From Cedecea neteri (lineage in GTDB: Bacteria; Pseudomonadota; Gammaproteobacteria; Enterobacterales; Enterobacteriaceae): DNA of 64,000 nt. Position numbers and translations under genes: made by a program. Below, one piece after another: positions 33,144 through 43,670 of this stretch. The number at the start of each line of letters is the position of its first letter. The stretch's first letter is position 1. The notes beneath the pieces were generated by a model. That model did not search any database and had not been told where the DNA came from. It saw only the letters and a program-made list of their open reading frames with translations. Location: positions 1,364,001-1,428,000 of the forward strand of contig NZ_CP009459.1 of the NCBI RefSeq assembly GCF_000758325.1, given 5' to 3'.

Positions 33144-35573
33144 TTAAGAAACCGCGTCCTGGGAAGCGGAACTCTCAATCGTCAGACGTACGTCCGAGGT
33201 CACAAGGTCCGCTAGCATCTGGTAAACCTTGATGGTTTCGGTGGCGTCCGCATCACCGGTATCGCTGATATAGCCTTCATCGCGCAGGGTAAGGACCAGC
33301 GAGGTAAAGACTGCTTTATCAAAGAATTCCGGGGCGTTAATGCCGTGCAGAACGGACAGGCGCTGTGCCACCGTGCGGCTTTCGCGCTCCAGCGTCCCGC
33401 GGTTGATCGACGGGTTAGCGCTCAGCTGCCAGAAGGTGATGGCATACCGCTGCACTGTCTCGCGCACGCCCGCCGCCAAAAGCTGCAGAGTGCGTGAGCG
33501 GTGAGGGTTGATCTGCACTTCGTCACCGACAACCATGACCAGACCCTGACGCTCCATCTCGGCGATCAGCGCATCAATTTCTCTGCCCAGCTCGCTCTTT
33601 TCCCAACGCAGGAACAGCTCGGCTTTCAGCATCGGATAAATGACTTCTATCTGACGCAGCAGCTCTGCGCGCGCGATGTGGCGATGCTGAGTGATGATGG
33701 ACGCCATCAGCGACGGCAACACCAGCATGTGCATGATGTTGTTGCGATAATAGGTCATCAACACGGCCTGCTCGCGCGGCAGAATGATGATGTCACCGAT
33801 GGTGTCTTTCTCCACCTCGAACTTGTTCATCTGCAGTGCGTGGTCGATCAGCGCATTGGCGGAAACCGTTGGTGCGGTGGCATCCGGGGAATACGGCACG
33901 TTACGCAGCAGGTTGAGGTAGCAGTCGAGCTGTTCGGTGAGCTGTTCACGGGTCAGCGAGCGCTGGCGTGAAGCAAGCAGCGCGGTACAGCACAGGTTCA
34001 TGGCGTTAGCGGCCCCTGCGTTGTTGATGCGCACCATCAGATCGGCGGCGATATCGTTCACCGTTGGCGTCAGCCAGGCCGGGCGAATTGCTTCTATCGG
34101 ATCGATAGAGTCTTTCCATTCCGGCACATGCTGGTTCAGGTAGGTCATCAGCGGCAGCGGTTCACCGAAGTTAACGTAACCCTGGCCGAGGTTGCGCAGC
34201 TTACTCAGGCCGCGCACCATCTGCATGAAGCTCTCTTTTTCTTTGGTCGCACCGCGCAGCTCTTTCGCGTAAGTGCCCACTTCCATGACGTGCTCGTAAC
34301 CGATGTAGATCGGCACCAGAGTGATCGGGCGGGTGCCGCCGCGCAGCATGGCCTGAATCGTCATCGACAGCGTGCCGGTCTTAGGATCCAGCAAGCGGCC
34401 GGTACGGGAACGGCCACCCTCTACAAAATACTCAACGGAATAGCCGCGGCTGAACAGCTCGCCCAGGTATTCGCGGAACACCGTGGAGTAAAGCTTGTTG
34501 CCCTTGAAGGTACGGCGAATAAAGAACGCGCCCAGGCGGCGGAAAATCGGGCCGGCTGGCCAGAAGTTCAGGTTGATCCCGGCGGCGATGTGCGGCGGAA
34601 CCAGCCCCTGGTGATAAAGCACGTAGGAAAGCAGCAGATAATCCATGTGGCTGCGGTGGCAGGGCACATAGACGATTTCGTGGCCGTCATGGGCAAGCTG
34701 GCGCACACGCTCGGCGTTGTGCACGTTAATGCCCTGATAGAGGCGGTTCCAGGTTAATCCTAACACGCGGTCTGTCAGACGTACGGCTTCGTAGGAGAAG
34801 TTCGCGGCGATTTCTTCCATCAGAGCGACGGCGTTTTGCTGCGCTTTTTCGTGGGAGATTTTCTTGCTGCGGGCTTCATCTTCTACCGCGCGGGCAATGG
34901 CTTTTGATGCCAGCAGCTTGTTGAAGAGGTCCTGGCGAACCGGCAGGCGCGGGCCAACGGCAGCCAGGCGCTGGCGGGCAAAGTGAGTGCGCGCCACGCG
35001 AGCCAGTTTTTGGGCGATAATCTTGTCCGTACCGTGTTCGGTTGCCATGCGGCGAAGCGACACTGGCGGCGAGAAACGCACGAAGCTATCGCGACCCAGC
35101 CAGGAAACTGCAAAGAATTTCTGGACGCCGTTCAGCGTGCGTAAAGGCGGGTTGATTTCGCCTTTTTCGCGCCCTGGCGAGCGGCCGAACATCACGGAAA
35201 CCGGCACCATCTGTACATCGAGATCGGGATTGCTGCGGTGCAGATCCAGATAATCGTGGAACAGTTTTACCGACTCTTCTTTTGGCGTGTAATAGGTAAA
35301 GACGCGCGGCCCGCCGTGGATAAACACGTAGCGCGGCAGCAGTACGCCGTCAATTTCCAGAGGTTCCAGCGGGTCGGGCAGGTCGTGATCCAGACATTGG
35401 GCACGCAGCGTCAGTAAGTCTGCCTTAGAATTGTAGGGCAGGACGTACATGATGGGGCGTGAAGGGTCCAGACCGAGTTCGGTTTGCGGATCCGCCGGGA
35501 TAGACTTGCTCTTTACCAGAACGCTTAATGGTAAATTCAGTAATTTGTAGTAAATTCTTGGCCAGCCTGACAT
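33144..35573 (-). CDS. plsB: Glycerol-3-phosphate 1-O-acyltransferase
   Basis: 809 residues (E. coli 807). It acylates sn-glycerol 3-phosphate with acyl-ACP or acyl-CoA, the first step of membrane phospholipid synthesis, at the inner membrane. Acyltransferase motifs: [10 protein letters not shown] (HX4D, about 306-315), [27 protein letters not shown] and [12 protein letters not shown]. It is divergent from dgkA, as in E. coli; the pair manages glycerolipid input and diacylglycerol recycling. Confidence 0.97.
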   Translation of the reverse strand: MSGWPRIYYKLLNLPLSVLVKSKSIPADPQTELGLDPSRPIMYVLPYNSKADLLTLRAQCLDHDLPDPLEPLEIDGVLLPRYVFIHGGPRVFTYYTPKEESVKLFHDYLDLHRSNPDLDVQMVPVSVMFGRSPGREKGEINPPLRTLNGVQKFFAVSWLGRDSFVRFSPPVSLRRMATEHGTDKIIAQKLARVARTHFARQRLAAVGPRLPVRQDLFNKLLASKAIARAVEDEARSKKISHEKAQQNAVALMEEIAANFSYEAVRLTDRVLGLTWNRLYQGINVHNAERVRQLAHDGHEIVYVPCHRSHMDYLLLSYVLYHQGLVPPHIAAGINLNFWPAGPIFRRLGAFFIRRTFKGNKLYSTVFREYLGELFSRGYSVEYFVEGGRSRTGRLLDPKTGTLSMTIQAMLRGGTRPITLVPIYIGYEHVMEVGTYAKELRGATKEKESFMQMVRGLSKLRNLGQGYVNFGEPLPLMTYLNQHVPEWKDSIDPIEAIRPAWLTPTVNDIAADLMVRINNAGAANAMNLCCTALLASRQRSLTREQLTEQLDCYLNLLRNVPYSPDATAPTVSANALIDHALQMNKFEVEKDTIGDIIILPREQAVLMTYYRNNIMHMLVLPSLMASIITQHRHIARAELLRQIEVIYPMLKAELFLRWEKSELGREIDALIAEMERQGLVMVVGDEVQINPHRSRTLQLLAAGVRETVQRYAITFWQLSANPSINRGTLERESRTVAQRLSVLHGINAPEFFDKAVFTSLVLTLRDEGYISDTGDADATETIKVYQMLADLVTSDVRLTIESSASQDAVS

Positions 35574-35704
35574 AAATGATGTAAAGCCTCAGGTTAATAA
35601 TGCAAATGCGCCGCAAGGATATCAGAAACTCTGGGGAATTTCTGTGGCGCTGCGATTTAGACTCAATGAGCATTGACGCTCAATCTTTAAAAAGGTTTCC
35701 TTGA

Positions 35705-36073
35705 ATGGCGAATAATACCACTGGCATCACCCGCATTATTAAGGCTGCAGGCTACTCGTGGAAAGGGCTCCGTGCGGCCTGGATCAACGAAGCCGCCTTT
35801 CGTCAGGAGGGCGTGGCTGCGGTCATCGCTATCATCATCGCCTGCTGGCTGGACGTGGACCCCATCACGCGTATTTTACTGATTGGCTCGGTTGTTTTGG
35901 TGATGATTGTCGAAATCCTCAACAGCGCCATTGAAGCGCTGGTTGACCGTGTCGGCACCGAGTACCACGAGCTTTCAGGGCGAGCCAAAGATATGGGTTC
36001 AGCCGCCGTATTGATAGCGATTATCCTTGCGGTTGCGACCTGGGCCACCTTGCTTTGGTCACATTTGCGATAG
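35705..36073 (+). CDS. dgkA: Diacylglycerol kinase
   Basis: 122 residues, E. coli length, three membrane helices preceded by an amphipathic N-terminal helix. Phosphorylates diacylglycerol released in membrane-derived oligosaccharide synthesis and returns it as phosphatidate. The catalytic glutamates lie in VEILNSAIEALVDR (Glu70 and Glu77 counting Met1). Homotrimeric in the inner membrane. Confidence 0.97.
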   Translation: MANNTTGITRIIKAAGYSWKGLRAAWINEAAFRQEGVAAVIAIIIACWLDVDPITRILLIGSVVLVMIVEILNSAIEALVDRVGTEYHELSGRAKDMGSAAVLIAIILAVATWATLLWSHLR

Positions 36074-36137
36074 CCCTTCCAGAATAGTTTAAGTCGCTGG
36101 TTTTTTGCTTAATTTGTGGTTTCAAAATCGCCCGGGG

Positions 36138-36174
36138 CTGTATATACTCACAGCATAACTGTATAAACACCCAG
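36138..36174. promoter_or_regulatory. Two SOS boxes of lexA
   Basis: CTGTATATACTCACAG (36138-36153) and CTGTATAAACACCCAG (36159-36174), both good LexA operators, spaced as in E. coli. The second ends 8 bp before the lexA ATG. They give autoregulation of lexA and dinF. Confidence 0.93.
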
Positions 36175-36182
36175 GGGGCGGA

Positions 36183-36791
36183 ATGAAAGCACTAACTACC
36201 AGGCAGCAAGAGGTGTTTGATCTCATTCGGGATCATATCAACCAGACCGGCATGCCACCTACGCGCGCCGAAATTGCACAACGTCTGGGGTTCCGTTCTC
36301 CAAACGCAGCGGAAGAGCATCTTAAAGCGCTGGCACGTAAAGGTGCCATCGAGATTGTTTCTGGTGCATCACGCGGTATTCGTCTGCTGGTTGAAGAAGA
36401 AAGTGGCCTGCCGCTGGTGGGCCGCGTTGCCGCCGGTGAGCCGCTGCTGGCGCAACAGCACATCGAAGGCCACTACCAGGTTGACCCTTCTCTGTTCAAG
36501 CCGAATGCCGACTTCCTGCTGCGCGTCAGCGGCATGTCGATGAAAGATATCGGCATCATGGACGGTGATTTATTAGCGGTACACAAAACTCAGGACGTGC
36601 GCAACGGCCAGGTCGTTGTCGCGCGTATCGACGATGAAGTGACCGTGAAACGCCTGAAAAAGCAGGGTAACACCGTGCACCTGCTGCCGGAAAACAGCGA
36701 GTTCCAGCCTATCGTGGTCGATCTTCGCGAGCAGAATTTTAGCATTGAAGGCCTGGCCGTCGGGGTGATCCGCAACGGCGAATGGCTGTAA
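36183..36791 (+). CDS. lexA: LexA, SOS repressor
   Basis: 202 residues. N-terminal winged helix (recognition part around [14 protein letters not shown], 37-50), cleavage site Ala84-Gly85 in VAAGEP, and C-terminal S24 protease fold with catalytic Ser119 (SGMSMKD) and Lys156 (VTVKRLKK). RecA-DNA filaments trigger self-cleavage. It represses itself, dinF and, in this window, uvrA (and possibly ssb) through an SOS box at 51833. dinF follows after 77 bp. Confidence 0.98.
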   Translation: MKALTTRQQEVFDLIRDHINQTGMPPTRAEIAQRLGFRSPNAAEEHLKALARKGAIEIVSGASRGIRLLVEEESGLPLVGRVAAGEPLLAQQHIEGHYQVDPSLFKPNADFLLRVSGMSMKDIGIMDGDLLAVHKTQDVRNGQVVVARIDDEVTVKRLKKQGNTVHLLPENSEFQPIVVDLREQNFSIEGLAVGVIRNGEWL

Positions 36792-36868
36792 CACCTCTTC
36801 CGGTGGTGCGGTAAATCTGCCGTACCACCTGCCTTAAACACCTCTCAATTTTCCCCTGGATCATTCCC

Positions 36869-38203
36869 ATGCGATTCTTTTCGTCAACGGATGGTGCGCT
36901 GTGGCGGCTTGCGCTGCCGATGATTTTTTCCAACATTACCGTGCCGCTGCTGGGCCTGGTCGATACGGCGGTCATTGGTCATCTTGATAGCCCGACTTAT
37001 CTCGGCGGGGTGGCTATCGGCGCCACGGCGACCAGTTTCCTCTTTATGCTGCTGCTTTTTCTGCGCATGAGCACCACCGGGTTAACGGCGCAGGCTTTTG
37101 GTGCGAACGATCCGCAGCGGCTGGCGCGCGCGCTGGTTCAACCCCTGATGCTGGCGCTGATAGCCGGGCTGGCTATCGTGGTCCTGCGTTATCCACTGAT
37201 CAACCTTGCGCTGCACGTTGTTGGCGGCAATGACGAGGTGCTGTATCAGGCAAGGCGGTTCCTGGAGATCCGCTGGCTGAGCGCCCCGGCATCGCTGGCT
37301 AACCTCGTGCTGTTAGGCTGGTTGCTTGGCGTGCAGTATGCGCGGGCGCCGGTCATTCTGCTGGTCGTCGGCAATTTGATTAATATCGTGCTCGACCTCT
37401 GGCTGGTGATGGGGCTGCACATGAACGTGCAGGGGGCGGCGTTGGCCACGGCGGTGTCCGAATATGCCACGTTTATTATCGGCCTGGTGATGGTGCGGAA
37501 GGTACTGAAGCTGCGGGGTATTAGCTGGGCTCGTCTTAAGACGGCCTGGCAGGGGGATTTACGCAAGCTGCTGGCGCTTAACCGCGACATTATGCTGCGT
37601 TCGCTGCTGCTGCAAATTTGCTTTGCTTCCATCACCATTTTTGGAGCGCGTCTCGGCAGCGAAATTGTCGCCGTTAACGCCGTGCTGATGACGCTGTTGA
37701 CCTTTACCGCTTATGCGCTGGACGGCTTTGCTTACGCCGTGGAAGCCCATTCAGGGCAGGCCTACGGGGCGCGTAACCGTGGGCAGTTGCTCGAGGTTTG
37801 GGGGGCCGCGTGCAGGCAGGCGGGGCTGGTTGCGCTAGCGTTTGCCGCAATTTATGCCTTTGCCGGGGAGCAAATTGTCGCGCTGCTCACTTCCCTGCCG
37901 GAGCTTCGTGTTCTGGCAAATCATTACCTCGCCTGGCAGGTTATTTTGCCGGTCGTGGGCGTTTGGTGCTACCTGCTGGACGGTATGTTTATCGGCGCGA
38001 CGCGGGGGGCCGAAATGCGAAACAGCATGGCGGTTGCGGCGTTGGGCTTTGGCGTGACGATGCTTACTCTGCCTTTGTGGGGCAACCACGCTCTGTGGCT
38101 GTCGCTGGCGGTGTTTTTAGCCTTGCGTGGCCTGTCGCTTGGCGTCATCTGGCGACGCCACTGGCGCAATAACACCTGGTTCGCTACTTCGGGCGGCCAC
38201 TGA
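36869..38203 (+). CDS. dinF: DinF, MATE-family efflux protein
   Basis: 444 residues with 12 predicted membrane helices in two bundles; a MATE-family cation-antiporter of the inner membrane. It starts with MRFFSSTDGALWRLALPMIFSNITVPLLG; the first helix and LGLVDTAVIGHL are typical. Cotranscribed with lexA, so DNA-damage inducible. E. coli DinF has been linked to protection from oxidative stress and bile salts; the substrate here is unknown. No separate promoter is evident. Confidence 0.93.
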   Translation: MRFFSSTDGALWRLALPMIFSNITVPLLGLVDTAVIGHLDSPTYLGGVAIGATATSFLFMLLLFLRMSTTGLTAQAFGANDPQRLARALVQPLMLALIAGLAIVVLRYPLINLALHVVGGNDEVLYQARRFLEIRWLSAPASLANLVLLGWLLGVQYARAPVILLVVGNLINIVLDLWLVMGLHMNVQGAALATAVSEYATFIIGLVMVRKVLKLRGISWARLKTAWQGDLRKLLALNRDIMLRSLLLQICFASITIFGARLGSEIVAVNAVLMTLLTFTAYALDGFAYAVEAHSGQAYGARNRGQLLEVWGAACRQAGLVALAFAAIYAFAGEQIVALLTSLPELRVLANHYLAWQVILPVVGVWCYLLDGMFIGATRGAEMRNSMAVAALGFGVTMLTLPLWGNHALWLSLAVFLALRGLSLGVIWRRHWRNNTWFATSGGH

Positions 38204-38437
38204 TCCTGCTTCCAGGCCTTCGTTAACCCATCTTCTATCGTGCTGATTTCTCGTTTTTAAGGCGAGGAATCAGCATGTCATCGTTTTTAAGAATGGTTAA
38301 AGATTCTGAGTTTTAAATTTAACTCAGAATCCTTGTCTACAATTACCTTTACATCCAGCAGACAGTGGGTGTGTTCCAGAAAGTCAGCATCCTGCAGCCT
38401 GGATGCAAAATCTAAACCGAACGATGAGGAGATGACG

Positions 38438-38647
38438 ATGAATAAGGACGAAATCGGCGGTAACTGGAAGCAGTTCAAAGGTACGATCAAAGAGAAATGG
38501 GGTAAGCTGACCGATGACGATATGACCGTCATCGAAGGGAAGCGTGACCAGCTGGTAGGTAAAATCCAGGAACGCTACGGCTACGCCAAAGACCAGGCAG
38601 AGAAAGAAGTGAAGGACTGGGAGTCCGGGAGCAAATACCGCTGGTAA
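38438..38647 (+). CDS. yjbJ: YjbJ, CsbD-family stress protein
   Basis: 69 residues from MNKDEIGGNWKQFKG, the E. coli length, with AGGAG 6 nt upstream. CsbD-like family: highly charged, helical, soluble, no signal peptide (KGTIKEKWGKLTDDDMTVIEGKRDQLVGK). In E. coli it is very abundant in stationary phase under RpoS control. Molecular function unknown. Upstream frame extension to 38333 is not supported. Confidence 0.94.
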   Translation: MNKDEIGGNWKQFKGTIKEKWGKLTDDDMTVIEGKRDQLVGKIQERYGYAKDQAEKEVKDWESGSKYRW

Positions 38648-38718
38648 CCTGGCGGACCCTCAAATGTGCTACTCAGTAAGACCAATCCTGCCCGGGTACA
38701 AGGACGTACCACTCCCTC

Positions 38719-39231
38719 TTAACGCTTTTTCTTCGGCTGCACTGAATGATCGTGGTCGCAGGCGCCGTGGTGGCTACAGGCTTCAACTTCCGAACAATCA
38801 GCACACAGTCCGTGGGCTTCAATCACGTTATGGCGCAGGGCAAACCCCATTTTGGACGCCAGTTTCTGCATAATATCTTCTACACCCTGAGCGGCCTGCT
38901 CTTTCACTGCCCCACATCTGTCGCAGATAAACATGGCAGAAGAGTGGGTTGGATGATCGATAAAATTACACAGCACGTAACTGTTGTTGGATTCCACACG
39001 GTGCACAAAACCTTGCTCCAGCAGAAAATCCAGCGCGCGATAAACCGTTGGAGGCTTAGCCTGTGGCTCGCTAACGCGCAGGAGATCCAGCAGGTCGTAG
39101 GCGCTGATGGCCCCGGTTTGCTCGGCCATAAGGCGCAAAACCTCGAGACGCTGTGGCGTCAGGCGTACATTGCGTTGCAGGCAGAGCTTTTCAGCCTGAG
39201 CTAACACGTTTTGCGAAGTTGTGGTATCCAT
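38719..39231 (-). CDS. zur: Zur, zinc-uptake repressor
   Basis: 170 residues from MDTTTSQNVLAQAEKL (E. coli 171). Fur-family regulator: N-terminal winged helix (RLTPQRLEVLRLM; KPPTVYRALDFLLEQGFVHRVES) and C-terminal zinc/dimer domain with the structural cysteine pairs CDRCG and CADC. It then has a His/Cys-rich tail ACSHHGACDHDHS. Represses zinc-uptake genes when zinc is plentiful. It is divergent from a cupin gene; the 95-bp gap contains no clear Zur box that I can identify. Confidence 0.95.
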   Translation of the reverse strand: MDTTTSQNVLAQAEKLCLQRNVRLTPQRLEVLRLMAEQTGAISAYDLLDLLRVSEPQAKPPTVYRALDFLLEQGFVHRVESNNSYVLCNFIDHPTHSSAMFICDRCGAVKEQAAQGVEDIMQKLASKMGFALRHNVIEAHGLCADCSEVEACSHHGACDHDHSVQPKKKR

Positions 39232-39326
39232 CAGCCTCTCCCGGTCATTGACGCAATACTTTACCATAATGCGGATAAAACGCCGAATCCTGGTACATAC
39301 TGACCCTATCTACTCAGGAGGAAGTG

Positions 39327-39830
39327 ATGCAAAAACCCGATTGTATTCGTCACTGGTGCGAGCTGGAAGGCGAGGATGACTCAACATATCCGGACAGCAC
39401 GGAGCTGTTTTCTATTGGCGCGCCTCTTGCCCGTAATTTCGGTTTAACCCGCCTTGGTATTCACCATGAGCGTATTCCCCCAGGCCGCAGAACCTCTTAT
39501 CCCCATGCGGAGAGCAGCGAAGAGGAGTTTGCTTATGTGCTCGAAGGGCACCCGGAAGTGTGGATCAATGGCCATCTTTGGGCGCTTGAACCGGGCGATA
39601 GCGTGGGATTTCCTGCCGGAACCGGCATTTGCCATACCTTTATTAATAATACCGAACAGGATGTGCGGCTATTAGTCGTAGGCGAAGCTAATAAAGCCGA
39701 AAATAAAATTTATTACCCGCTAAATCAGTCTTATGCCGTGCAGCGCAAGGATCGCTGGATAGATCATCCGCCTCAATTCTTTGGCCCGCACAACGGTCTT
39801 CCTTCACGAAAGCCGAAGGGTAAACTATAA
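39327..39830 (+). CDS. Cupin-domain protein
   Basis: 167 residues from the ATG 7 nt after AGGAGG. A single cupin fold. Cupin motif 1 is around RRTSYPHAESSEEEFAYVLEGHPEVWINGHLWALEPGD, here with H/E/E available as metal ligands, and motif 2 around AGTGICHTFINNTEQDVRLLVVGE. A Trp/Arg-rich end (RKDRWIDHPPQFFGPHNG) follows. No signal peptide, so cytoplasmic. Possibly a small-molecule isomerase, dioxygenase or binding protein; substrate unknown. It lies divergent from zur, where E. coli K-12 has unrelated genes. Confidence 0.7.
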   Translation: MQKPDCIRHWCELEGEDDSTYPDSTELFSIGAPLARNFGLTRLGIHHERIPPGRRTSYPHAESSEEEFAYVLEGHPEVWINGHLWALEPGDSVGFPAGTGICHTFINNTEQDVRLLVVGEANKAENKIYYPLNQSYAVQRKDRWIDHPPQFFGPHNGLPSRKPKGKL

Positions 39831-40001
39831 ATTAATTAGCATGGAAACAATAAGACGTTAACCCTAAGGATATATCTGGGATCCTGATGGTTCAAATATC
39901 CATCTTTTTATCGCGCTATTCACAGCAATAGTCTGCCTCTGTTCAGTCATAACTGTCAGGGGCGAATTACTTCATCTGACAATCAGACAGGCGTGCTGTG
40001 A

Positions 40002-41309
40002 ATGAATAAAATAAAATCTTCGGTGGCGACACTCGCCGCAACCTTCTTTATTGCCCATCAGGCCGGGGCGGCAGGGACCTGGTCCGAAGCGCGAAATGAT
40101 GCGATGGGGGGCACCGGCGTGGCTTCGGCTAATTATGGCAGTGGCGTGTTAATCAACCCGGCGCTATTAGCCCGGTCCAAACCAGACGACAATATTACCG
40201 TTATTTTACCGTCTATCGGGGCGCAAATAACGGATAAAGACAACCTCCAGGATCGCATCGACGATATCAGCGATAAAGTTGATAACTATAAACAAGCCAT
40301 TGGGTCATTAACGCCGCGAGATATTCTTTTAAATCCTAACGGGACGTTAAATCAATTCCGTAGCGCCGCAGGGGATTTAGCCGGTGAGCTTGAAGATTTA
40401 CGAGGCGAAACGGCGAACGCCAAAGCCGCCGCAGGGATTGCGGTCAGCATACCAAATGACACGCTTTCCGTGGCTTTCGTCACCAAAGCTTACGCCCGTG
40501 CAAAAGTCAGCTCCGATATAGACCAGAACGATATCAATTACCTACGCAGTATCCAGAATTCCAGCGCGGTGGCGGGAAGCGTGGCGATTGATGCGGCGTT
40601 GAACGGCTCCGACCAAATCACTCGTAACCTGAATTCGACCGCTTCCGGTCGCGCGGCCATTGTTTCTGATTATGGTATCGCTCTCGCCCACAAGTTCGAT
40701 GTTGGCGGTGTCCCGGTTTCCGTTGGCGTCACGCCAAAGCTGCAGAAAACCTGGCTGTATAACTACACGACATCCATTTACGACTACCGCAGCGGCGACT
40801 GGAAGAACAGCCAGTACCGCAACGATGACACCGGATTCAACCTTGACGCTGGCGTGGCGGCCGATTTTGGCGAGAACTGGACCGTTGGCCTGAGCGGCCA
40901 AAACCTGGTGTCCCGCGATATCGACACGAAAGATATTCGCATCACTAATGGGCGCACCGGCGAAGTACGGAACTACAAAGATACTTATCAAATTAGCCCG
41001 CTGGTCACCGCCGGAGTGGCCTGGCATAACGAGCTGGTGACCCTGAGCGCGGACGGCGATCTGACCGAAACTAAAGGCTTTAAAAGCGAAGCCAATTCCC
41101 AGTACGTGGGTGTCGGCGCTGAGGTGAGGCCGCTTTCCTGGCTGGCGCTGCGTGCCGGCTACCGTGCGGACATGAAAAGCAACGACAGCAACGTCTTTAC
41201 AGGCGGGGTTGGGTTTGCGGCTGGCAAGCACGTCAATATTGATTTGATGGGCCTGTACGGTGAAGACCAAACCTGGGGCGCAGGGGCGCAGCTGAGCGTG
41301 GCCTTCTGA
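40002..41309 (+). CDS. TraF-like outer-membrane beta-barrel protein
   Basis: 435 residues with signal peptide MNKIKSSVATLAATFFIAHQAGAA. The mature protein opens TWSEARNDAMGGTGVASANYGSGVLINPALLA, a stretch like the start of FadL/TraF_2-type barrels. A helical coiled segment (about 80-150, LEDLRGETANAKAAAG) follows, and then alternating strands ending in aromatic LSVAF, the usual barrel C-terminus. Databases often call this family conjugal transfer protein TraF, but no conjugation gene is near, so a general outer-membrane transport role is more likely. Monocistronic. Confidence 0.65.
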   Translation: MNKIKSSVATLAATFFIAHQAGAAGTWSEARNDAMGGTGVASANYGSGVLINPALLARSKPDDNITVILPSIGAQITDKDNLQDRIDDISDKVDNYKQAIGSLTPRDILLNPNGTLNQFRSAAGDLAGELEDLRGETANAKAAAGIAVSIPNDTLSVAFVTKAYARAKVSSDIDQNDINYLRSIQNSSAVAGSVAIDAALNGSDQITRNLNSTASGRAAIVSDYGIALAHKFDVGGVPVSVGVTPKLQKTWLYNYTTSIYDYRSGDWKNSQYRNDDTGFNLDAGVAADFGENWTVGLSGQNLVSRDIDTKDIRITNGRTGEVRNYKDTYQISPLVTAGVAWHNELVTLSADGDLTETKGFKSEANSQYVGVGAEVRPLSWLALRAGYRADMKSNDSNVFTGGVGFAAGKHVNIDLMGLYGEDQTWGAGAQLSVAF

Positions 41310-41394
41310 TGCTGAATGCCGGGGCAGCCTGATGCCCCGGCGCGGCTTTATGCTATAGTAGCGACCCTTTTTTAATCGTAGCCTGCGTAAACGT

Positions 41395-42399
41395 ATGTCC
41401 TCACAAAGCAACCAGACTCCTTTCCAGCCGCACCGCTTCTCCATTGCGCCGATGCTCGACTGGACCGATCGCCACTGCCGCTATTTCTTGCGTCAGCTGT
41501 CCCGCCACACGCTGCTGTACACCGAAATGGTGACGACCGGGGCGATCATCCACGGTAAAGGGGACTATCTGGCCTATAGCGAAGAAGAACATCCGATTGC
41601 GCTGCAGCTTGGCGGCAGTGACCCGCAGGCGCTGGCACACTGCGCGAAGCTTGCCGAAGCGCGCGGCTACGATGAAATTAATCTTAACGTAGGCTGCCCT
41701 TCTGACCGGGTGCAGAACGGGCGCTTTGGTGCCTGCCTGATGGGTGAAGCGCAGCTGGTTGCCGATTGTATTAAAGCGATGCGCGACGTAGTTTCTATTC
41801 CGGTGACGGTAAAAACCCGCATCGGCATTGATGACCAGGACAGCTACGAATTCCTCTGCGATTTTATTGGCACGGTGGCTGGCAAGGGCGAATGCGAGAT
41901 GTTTATCATCCACGCGCGTAAAGCCTGGCTTTCTGGCCTGAGCCCAAAAGAAAACCGTGAAATTCCCCCGCTGGATTACCCGCGCGTTTACCAGCTCAAG
42001 CGTGATTTCCCGCAGCTGACCATGGCGATTAACGGCGGGATTAAGACGCTGGAGGAAGCGAAAACTCACCTCCAGCACCTGGATGGCGTGATGGTCGGGC
42101 GCGAGGCTTACCAAAACCCAGGCTTGCTGACGACGGTCGACCGCGAAATTTTCGGGGCAGATGTTGCGGACAGCGACCCCGTTGCCGTGGTGCGAGCAAT
42201 GTATCCGTACATTGAGCGTGAACTGGCAAACGGTACTTATCTTGGCCATGTGACTCGCCATATGCTCGGTTTATTCCAGGGAATACCGGGCGCGCGTCAG
42301 TGGCGCCGTTACTTAAGCGAGAACGCCCATAAAGCCGGGGCAGGTATTGAAGTGGTTGAACACGCGCTGTCTTTGGTGGCCGATAAGCGCCAGCTTTAG
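41395..42399 (+). CDS. dusA: tRNA-dihydrouridine(20/20a) synthase
   Basis: 334 residues (E. coli 330). An FMN-dependent reductase that makes dihydrouridine at positions 20/20a of tRNA. TIM barrel with [17 protein letters not shown] at the start, the active-site cysteine in [21 protein letters not shown] (about Cys100), [12 protein letters not shown], and FMN phosphate site [27 protein letters not shown] -10-like element lies about 40 bp upstream. E. coli pspG, normally next, is not found in the 208-bp gap that follows. Confidence 0.96.
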   Translation: MSSQSNQTPFQPHRFSIAPMLDWTDRHCRYFLRQLSRHTLLYTEMVTTGAIIHGKGDYLAYSEEEHPIALQLGGSDPQALAHCAKLAEARGYDEINLNVGCPSDRVQNGRFGACLMGEAQLVADCIKAMRDVVSIPVTVKTRIGIDDQDSYEFLCDFIGTVAGKGECEMFIIHARKAWLSGLSPKENREIPPLDYPRVYQLKRDFPQLTMAINGGIKTLEEAKTHLQHLDGVMVGREAYQNPGLLTTVDREIFGADVADSDPVAVVRAMYPYIERELANGTYLGHVTRHMLGLFQGIPGARQWRRYLSENAHKAGAGIEVVEHALSLVADKRQL

Positions 42400-42551
42400 C
42401 CTTTAAACCACCGGGAGAATTCAGGTATTGCGGGGCCGATCACAAGCCTGAACTTAATCCCGGCGGCGTCATTTCTTTTACTTATTAAATCTGCGACTAT
42501 CCTTTCGCAGTAACAAGAATTCATCGCGCTGTACCCTACATACAGCACGAA

Positions 42552-42590
42552 CAAAAAAGAAAGGGCTTCCTCCGGGAAGCCCTAATTCTT
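42552..42590 (-). terminator. Terminator of qorA
   Basis: Stem AGGGCTTCC / GGAAGCCCT with a TCCG loop; on the minus strand it is followed by TTTCTTTTTTGTT. It lies directly after the qorA stop. Confidence 0.8.
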
Positions 42591-42607
42591 TCTGGATTTT
42601 GAAAGGG

Positions 42608-43591
42608 TTACGGAATCAACAGGCTTGAACCCTGCGTGGCACGGCTTTCCAGCGTCTGGTGTGCAAGCACCGCGTCCTTCAGCGCAAACTTCTGGTTTTC
42701 CGCGACATCCACCTTAATCGCGCCGCTGGCGATCAGCGAAAACAGCTCGTGGCAGGCTTCATCGAACTCTGCGCGGGTAGTGAGATAGCCATTCAGCGAA
42801 GGACGCGTCACATACAACGATCCCTTCTGGTTCAGAATGCCCAGGTTCACGCCGGTCACCGGCCCGGAAGAGTTACCAAAACTCACCATCAGGCCACGGC
42901 GCTGCAGGCAATCCAGCGACGCTTCCCAGGTCTCTTTCCCGACGGAGTCATACACCACCGCTACTTTCTTGCCGCCGGTCAGCTCTTTGACGCGCTCAGA
43001 AATATTTTCATGCTGATAGTTGATGGTTTGCCACGCCCCGGCCTGCAAAGCGCGATCGGCCTTTTGTGCCGAACCGACAGTACCAATCAATTTTGCGCCC
43101 AGCGCCTTTGCCCACTGGCAGGCGATCAGGCCCACGCCACCCGCTGCCGCGTGGAACAGGAAGGTTTCATTGGCTTTAATTTCGTAGGTTTTACGCAGCA
43201 GGTAAAACACGGTCAGCCCTTTCAGGAAAGAAGCTGCTGCCTGTTCGAAAGAGATAGCATCCGGGATTTTAGCGACCTTGTCGGCTGGTGCATTGTGGAC
43301 GCTGCTGTAGGCTCCCAGGCCAGACTGCGCGTAAACCACCCGATCGCCAACCTTCAGATGAGTGACATTGCTGCCGACCTTGCTGACAACGCCCGCGGCT
43401 TCGGTCCCCAGGCCGCTCGGGAGCGCTGGAGGCGGGTAAAGCCCACTGCGAATATAGGTATCAATATAGTTGATGCCTATCGCTTTATTCTCAACCTGAA
43501 CTTCGTTCTCCGCCGGATCTTTCGGCGTAAACTCAACGGCTTTCAGTACTTCGGGCCCGCCGTGTTGGCTAAATTCGATGCGCGTTGCCAT
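42608..43591 (-). CDS. qorA: Quinone oxidoreductase 1 (NADPH)
   Basis: 327 residues, E. coli length. Zinc-free medium-chain reductase (QOR family) reducing quinones with NADPH. N-terminal GroES-like domain (IGINYIDTYIRSGLYPPPALPSGLGTEAAGVV), nucleotide site AAAGGVGLIACQWAKALGAKLIGTV (about 147-171), with no structural zinc cysteines. Divergent from dnaB, as in E. coli. Confidence 0.95.
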   Translation of the reverse strand: MATRIEFSQHGGPEVLKAVEFTPKDPAENEVQVENKAIGINYIDTYIRSGLYPPPALPSGLGTEAAGVVSKVGSNVTHLKVGDRVVYAQSGLGAYSSVHNAPADKVAKIPDAISFEQAAASFLKGLTVFYLLRKTYEIKANETFLFHAAAGGVGLIACQWAKALGAKLIGTVGSAQKADRALQAGAWQTINYQHENISERVKELTGGKKVAVVYDSVGKETWEASLDCLQRRGLMVSFGNSSGPVTGVNLGILNQKGSLYVTRPSLNGYLTTRAEFDEACHELFSLIASGAIKVDVAENQKFALKDAVLAHQTLESRATQGSSLLIP

Positions 43592-43670
43592 GGAAACTCC
43601 TTGTGTCGAAGAGTGACAAGAATGGTTATACTTCCCGGTCTCTCACTATGAATTTGGTAGCTCCCTCACT

